Assembly: GCA_012295275.1 (NCBI GenBank)
Contig: CM022678.1
Span: 3,291,281 to 3,301,280 of the forward strand
Length of the DNA stretch: 10,000 nt
Direction: 5' to 3'
Source of the DNA: Chrysomallon squamiferum
Taxonomy: Eukaryota; Mollusca; Gastropoda; Neomphalida; Peltospiridae
Shown here: piece by piece, positions 6,790-10,000 of the stretch
How positions within the stretch are numbered: position 1 is the first letter of the stretch
Layout of the letters: each line of letters begins with the position of its first letter
The notes under the pieces: model-generated
Databases searched by the model: none
Told to the model about the DNA's origin: nothing
What the model saw: only the letters and a program-made list of their open reading frames with translations
Made by a program: the position numbers and the translations under genes

Positions 6790-7130
6790 ATAATACTTTA
6801 ACGTTAAACTGCCCGAGTGTTTCGTGCAGAATCAAACTCCACTGATCCTTCACCTCGCCAGTTCACGTCTGTCGAGGCGGCGGTTTTGCGGATCACGTGA
6901 CGAGTTTACACAGCTAACAAAAACATACTTCCACGTTTACCGACAGTGCCGCTCCGTTTTTGAACGTTTTTGTTGTAAAGACATTTCACAAACATCAAAC
7001 GACCACCTGCGAGAAGAGCGCCATCTTGCGGATGCGAATCTCTCGACTTTGAGCGTGAGAACGAGGCCTGTCCCGCGCGAGACACTGCGCGTGAGCAGCA
7101 CGAGCGGAAATACAGTGGTCGGATTGTGTC
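6790..7130. promoter_or_regulatory. CpG-dense promoter-like segment
   Basis: CpG-rich sequence bounded by AT-rich DNA on both sides. It holds an extended E-box ATCACGTGAC (6892-6901) and a YY1-type AAGATGGCG on the minus strand (7019-7027). The longest open frame of the window lies here (plus, 6824-7171, 115 codons from a GTG), but opposite-strand frames are nearly as long, which is expected in stop-poor GC-rich DNA, and none resembles a known protein. A minus-strand transcript with a first exon is conceivable; no splice structure was established. Confidence 0.4.
7019..7027 (-). promoter_or_regulatory. YY1-type motif overlapping an ATG
   Basis: The minus strand reads GCAAGATGGCGCTC. AAGATGGCG is the YY1 consensus that in animals often sits just downstream of transcription starts and can overlap the initiator ATG. 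The ATG here opens a frame of only nine codons before TGA. Confidence 0.3.
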
Positions 7131-7201
7131 GCAATAATATAATAATACGTGTTGTTTTAACTGTAGCATAAACAGTCATAAATTATATTAACTTTAATAA
7201 G

Positions 7202-7285
7202 ATATATATATATATATATATAAAAAGCAATAATAACAACAGCAACAACAACAACAACAACAACAATAATAATAATAATAATTAC
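7202..7285. repeat. (AT)10, (AAC)n and (AAT)n tracts
   Basis: AT dinucleotide at 7202-7221, AAC units at about 7237-7265, then AAT units to about 7281. The following 7286-7525 holds no gene I can see. Confidence 0.9.
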
Positions 7286-7525
7286 AATGATTAAAACTAC
7301 AAGCTGTTAGTCGCAAAAAATAACAAGTTTCAAACAGTTTTACTAATATCAGCAGTTGTAATAATAGATCTGTTGGTACTAGTCTTGTTAGTTACTGTAA
7401 TAGTAGGTAGAGTAGCAGCAGTAGGAAATAAGTGAGGTGTTTTTTTATGTGCATTATACAAAATAATATTAATAAAGATTACATATTCTATCTTATTAAA
7501 TTAAAAATTCAAAAAGCCTCTTGTT

Positions 7526-7634
7526 TATCATCATCATCTTCTTCTTCTTCTAAGTCCTATTATTATTATTATTATTACTAATATTATTATTATTATTACT
7601 AATATTATTATTATTATTACTATTATTATTATCG
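7526..7634. repeat. (ATC)n, (TTC)n and a 21-bp higher-order (ATT)n array
   Basis: Short ATC and TTC tracts precede three successive 21-bp units (7561-7581, 7582-7602, 7603-7623), each five TAT/ATT-type triplets closed by ACTAA or ACTAT. Confidence 0.85.
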
Positions 7635-7750
7635 CTAACGACTCTCATAACGTCAATTCTCACATCGACTACAGCACGCATTAATTCCTGTTATCGCTGA
7701 TTAAAGTAAAAAGCTGCCGGCTTGTTAAACAAACATTTATTCCTTTCTCC

Positions 7751-7823
7751 CTGATTATTTTTAATCAGTTCAGTACCAATATCACTGCAATGCAGCGCGG
7801 GCGCCCGGTCAACTGTCGCAGTT
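7751..7823. repeat. Cluster of four perfect dyads
   Basis: CTGATTA-TTTT-TAATCAG (7751-7768), CTGCA-A-TGCAG (7785-7795), the palindrome CGGGCGCCCG (7798-7807) and AACTG-TCG-CAGTT (7811-7823) follow one another in 73 bp. Confidence 0.75.
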
Positions 7824-8436
7824 AGTCCTTGTTATTCTGTTTGTTTTTCTCAACGTCAGTTTATCGGATCGCACCCGAAAAAAAAAAAAAAAAAAATACC
7901 GTGTGACCAAAACTGCGAACAATCCGAGAATAAATAATCACTGAACGGAGGACAACAGTCGAAGCGATCAGCGCTTTAGAGCGCATCAATTGATCCGGAC
8001 CAGTCTTATGTGCATAAACAGGCCGAAAGAAATAACAAAAAAAAAAACAAAAAACTTACGGGGTATTGTCGTTTTACCTTTTTGTCGTTTTTTTTTAAAA
8101 CCAGACGTACTGAAGAGCGACTTTTTTAAAAGGCGGGAGTTACCTACAGCAGGTTTCCGCAGCGAATTAATTTATTGCTTCCCGATTGGCTGCAAAAATC
8201 AATCTGTTTGTATCTGAGGGCTCGAGCCGGCCATTGTCTCGCATCGTCTGATTAGCGCGGCTGCACGTGTGGGAACGCGTCGCGGGACGGTCTCTCACCA
8301 TTCTTACACGCCGATATTTATCGAGTTTTTATGGTGTTTTGACGTGCACTTCGGCATGCGCAGTCGACTGATTTGCACGCGCTTCGTGTGTGTGAGAACC
8401 GTGCTTGGCTAACAGTTTTGTGGGAAAAAACGAGTA

Positions 8437-8564
8437 AATTACGTTTTGTGTGGTTAACGTTTGAACTTGTTACGTTTTCGTTTATTTCAGTGTCTACAGT
8501 AATTACGTTGTGTGTGGTTAACGTTTGAACTTGTTACGTTTTCGTTTATTTCAGTGACTACAGT
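8437..8564 (+). repeat. 64-bp tandem duplication carrying splice-acceptor-like sequence
   Basis: Two direct copies (8437-8500 and 8501-8564) differ at two positions (8446/8510 and 8493/8557). Each contains GGTTAAC, usable as a branch point, about 32 nt before a T-rich stretch ending TTTCAG, with the AG at 8489-8490 and 8553-8554. A third partial copy does not extend beyond AATT. The near identity indicates a recent event. If spliced, choice between the acceptors would differ by 64 nt and shift frame. Confidence 0.9.
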
Positions 8565-8600
8565 AATTTCTACAGCACGACTCTTTTAAAGATATGGCGA

Positions 8601-9069
8601 CAGTGTGAAATATATGTATTGACCGCAAGGTAAAAGTAAAATGAAAAAAAAAAATGTGATTAAAATAATAATAAAAATAATTTAAAAAGTTACATAGGTA
8701 AAAGAAGGAATATTAAAACAATTAATAAAGTATTGATATGTTTTAAAACATTCACTATCTTTATGAATAACATTAAAAGTTTTATTAATCTGTACATTAA
8801 TAGGTAAATAAATAAAAAAATAATAGATCGTAATTATAAATCGAGAGAGAGAAAAAAAAAGGAAAAGAAATAAAGAATAAAAGAAAGAAAACAAATAAAA
8901 TCTTATAGTTTAGAACTGTTTTACCATATTTAAAATTTACTGTGAGAAAAATGTTAAAATTGTATCACCTAGCAGCCAGATAAGGAAAAAAAAATAAATA
9001 AAAAATACACAGAGAATATGAAGCGAAAAGAGAATGATAGAATTTGCTATTATGAGTGTTTCGTCGTTG
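8601..9069. other. AT-rich DNA, no convincing gene
   Basis: A minus-strand frame at 8682-8894 (70 codons) has a less repetitive N-distal half (NKTFNVIHKDSECFK) but no recognised domain and no context; it could be a relic of a mobile element or chance. A GA patch lies near 8842-8850. Confidence 0.4.
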
Positions 9070-9365
9070 TTTTTTTTTTTTTTTTTTTAAATATTTAAAA
9101 TAATATTAAATGTTAATTAAAGATTTTCCATCCAGTAATAAATAAATAAAAAAGTAGTATGGATAGAATATAATATAACTAACTAACTGACTGACTAAAA
9201 GACTAAAAAAAAACTAACTTTCTAATTAACTAACTAAACAAAACTAACTGAATAACTAAAACAAACGATAACTACTTACTCAGTAACTAACTTCAGACTT
9301 ACTAAATAAATACGTAAGTGAATGAATTAATGAATTAATGAATGAATAAACAAATGAATACAACG
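9070..9365. repeat. Poly-T run, then degenerate (AACT)n and (AATG)n tracts
   Basis: A T run of about 20 at 9070-9089, AACT/GACT tetranucleotides at about 9176-9298, and GAAT/TGAA units at about 9320-9360. The degeneracy suggests old arrays. Confidence 0.8.
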
Positions 9366-9640
9366 TTTAACACGAGACAGAAACGTGAAATTACGCGATC
9401 ACGCAACATCGCGGTTACGGCACGAGACGGAGGCGGACGCCAACGCACACGACGTCGGTGATAATTCAGTTAACGCAGCCGTAGTATTGAAAGCCGCAAC
9501 TTAATTACACTGGTTCTGACACCATTTAAGCGTAATGTCATTACGTAAACGGTCATTTATCACGACCAGTCGCCACGTGACCCGGCGCGTGCTTTGTTAG
9601 CCGCAGGTTCGAATTTGCTAATTTACATTTTTGATGAACT
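9366..9640. promoter_or_regulatory. CpG-rich segment with E-box and PAR-bZIP-type site
   Basis: CpG-rich sequence containing the dyad CGTAATG-T-CATTACG (9531-9545), the palindrome TTACGTAA (9541-9548, the PAR-bZIP/E4BP4 consensus) and an E-box CCACGTGAC (9573-9581). No exon is visible. Its 3' part overlaps a tRNA-like element. Confidence 0.35.
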
Positions 9641-9690
9641 TTTTATTTAAAAAAAAAAAAAAAAAAAATAAATAAATAAATAAATAAATA
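9596..9690 (+). mobile_element. Possible tRNA-derived SINE end with A tail
   Basis: GGTTCGAATTT follows GCA and precedes GC, matching nine of eleven B-box positions and forming a T-arm-like hairpin that needs two G-T pairs. About 45 bp later there is a run of about 20 A, then (AAAT)n to about 9690. Head-plus-tail order fits a SINE in plus orientation. No A box was found at the proper spacing, so this is tentative. Confidence 0.3.
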
Positions 9691-9971
<281 letters not shown>

Positions 9972-9976
9972 TAAAT

Positions 9977-10000
9977 CTTATGTTAACATAAGGTAAGTAT
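9977..10000 (+). other. 16-bp palindrome overlapping a consensus splice donor
   Basis: CTTATGTTAACATAAG (9977-9992) is a perfect palindrome. Its last bases form AAG|GTAAGT with 9993-9998, a complete match to the U2-type donor consensus. No exon can be read upstream through the ATT tract, so a real splice site is doubtful. Confidence 0.4.

Larger units (their letters stand above)
7640..8600. promoter_or_regulatory. CpG-rich segment with promoter-type motifs
   Basis: CpG-rich apart from A-runs near 7879-7897 and 8037-8047. Motifs seen: an inverted CCAAT box (ATTGG 8185-8189), an E-box CACGTG (8264-8269), and an NRF1-type GCATGCGCA (8354-8362). Downstream comes a 64-bp tandem duplication with splice-acceptor-like ends, then ATATGGCGACAG, a YY1-like sequence whose ATG opens only four codons. 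CCAAT, NRF1 and CpG density together favour a housekeeping-type promoter, perhaps reading to the right, but no coding exon follows in the window. Confidence 0.4.

Noticed and set aside
6820-6880. A second tRNA-like T arm on the minus strand (TTTGATT loop)
   Set aside because: One stem mismatch, a non-consensus loop, and the only A-box-like sequence is about 20 nt away, too close.
6824-7171. 115-codon plus-strand frame, the longest in the window
   Set aside because: It starts at GTG, has competing minus-strand frames of similar length, and shows no recognisable domain; stop codons are rare in CpG-rich DNA.
7990-8217. 75-codon plus-strand frame
   Set aside because: It includes A- and T-runs read as Lys and Phe, and lies in promoter-like DNA; no similarity is recognised.

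Overview
The window looks like intergenic or intronic DNA from a metazoan, most probably an invertebrate. It is strongly AT-rich and crowded with microsatellites: tetranucleotide (TTTA)n, (CTAT)n and (GTTA)n; trinucleotide (ATT)n, (AAC)n and (GAT)n; dinucleotide (CT)n, (GA)n, (TA)n and (GT)n; and homopolymer A/T runs. No intact protein-coding gene, rRNA or functional tRNA is visible, and there is no bacterial or phage organisation. The one recognisable protein trace is a decayed non-LTR retrotransposon of a type I associate with molluscs and other marine invertebrates. That is a weak taxonomic hint, not an identification.

Layout. 1-545: a (TTTA)n tract, then a CpG-containing promoter-like segment with GC boxes, an E2F-type site, a CRE half-site and an ETS-type dyad; it includes copy A of a dispersed repeat. 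546-1139: AT-rich DNA with microsatellites. 1140-1400: copy B of the repeat, with a consensus RNA polymerase III B box on the minus strand. 1401-2676: unique AT-rich sequence, then long (AAT/GAT)n arrays forming an imperfect inverted repeat. 2934-3183: a 12-bp minisatellite whose period keeps one frame open for 88 codons. 3300-3900: a CpG-rich segment with two hairpins, copy C of the repeat and a pure (CG)n tract. 3900-5260: stacked microsatellites, including (CT)36 facing (GA)28. 5427-6180, minus strand: the C-terminal part of a LINE, broken by stops and frameshifts. 6400-6760: trinucleotide and tetranucleotide tracts. 6790-7130 and 7640-8600: two further CpG-dense, promoter-like segments; the second carries four consecutive perfect dyads and an almost identical 64-bp tandem duplication, each copy ending in a good splice-acceptor motif. 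8600-9370: AT-rich simple DNA. 9370-9640: a CpG-rich segment with a degenerate tRNA-like T arm ahead of an A tail. 9640-10000: microsatellites, a 16-bp palindrome and a consensus splice donor at the window edge.

No set of genes acts together here. The two observations most worth following are the repeat family built around a TGACA/TGTCA dyad with a CGCGTRCCGC centre (copies A, B and C) and the 64-bp duplication that doubles a splice-acceptor-like sequence. Regulatory-site calls are motif matches only.
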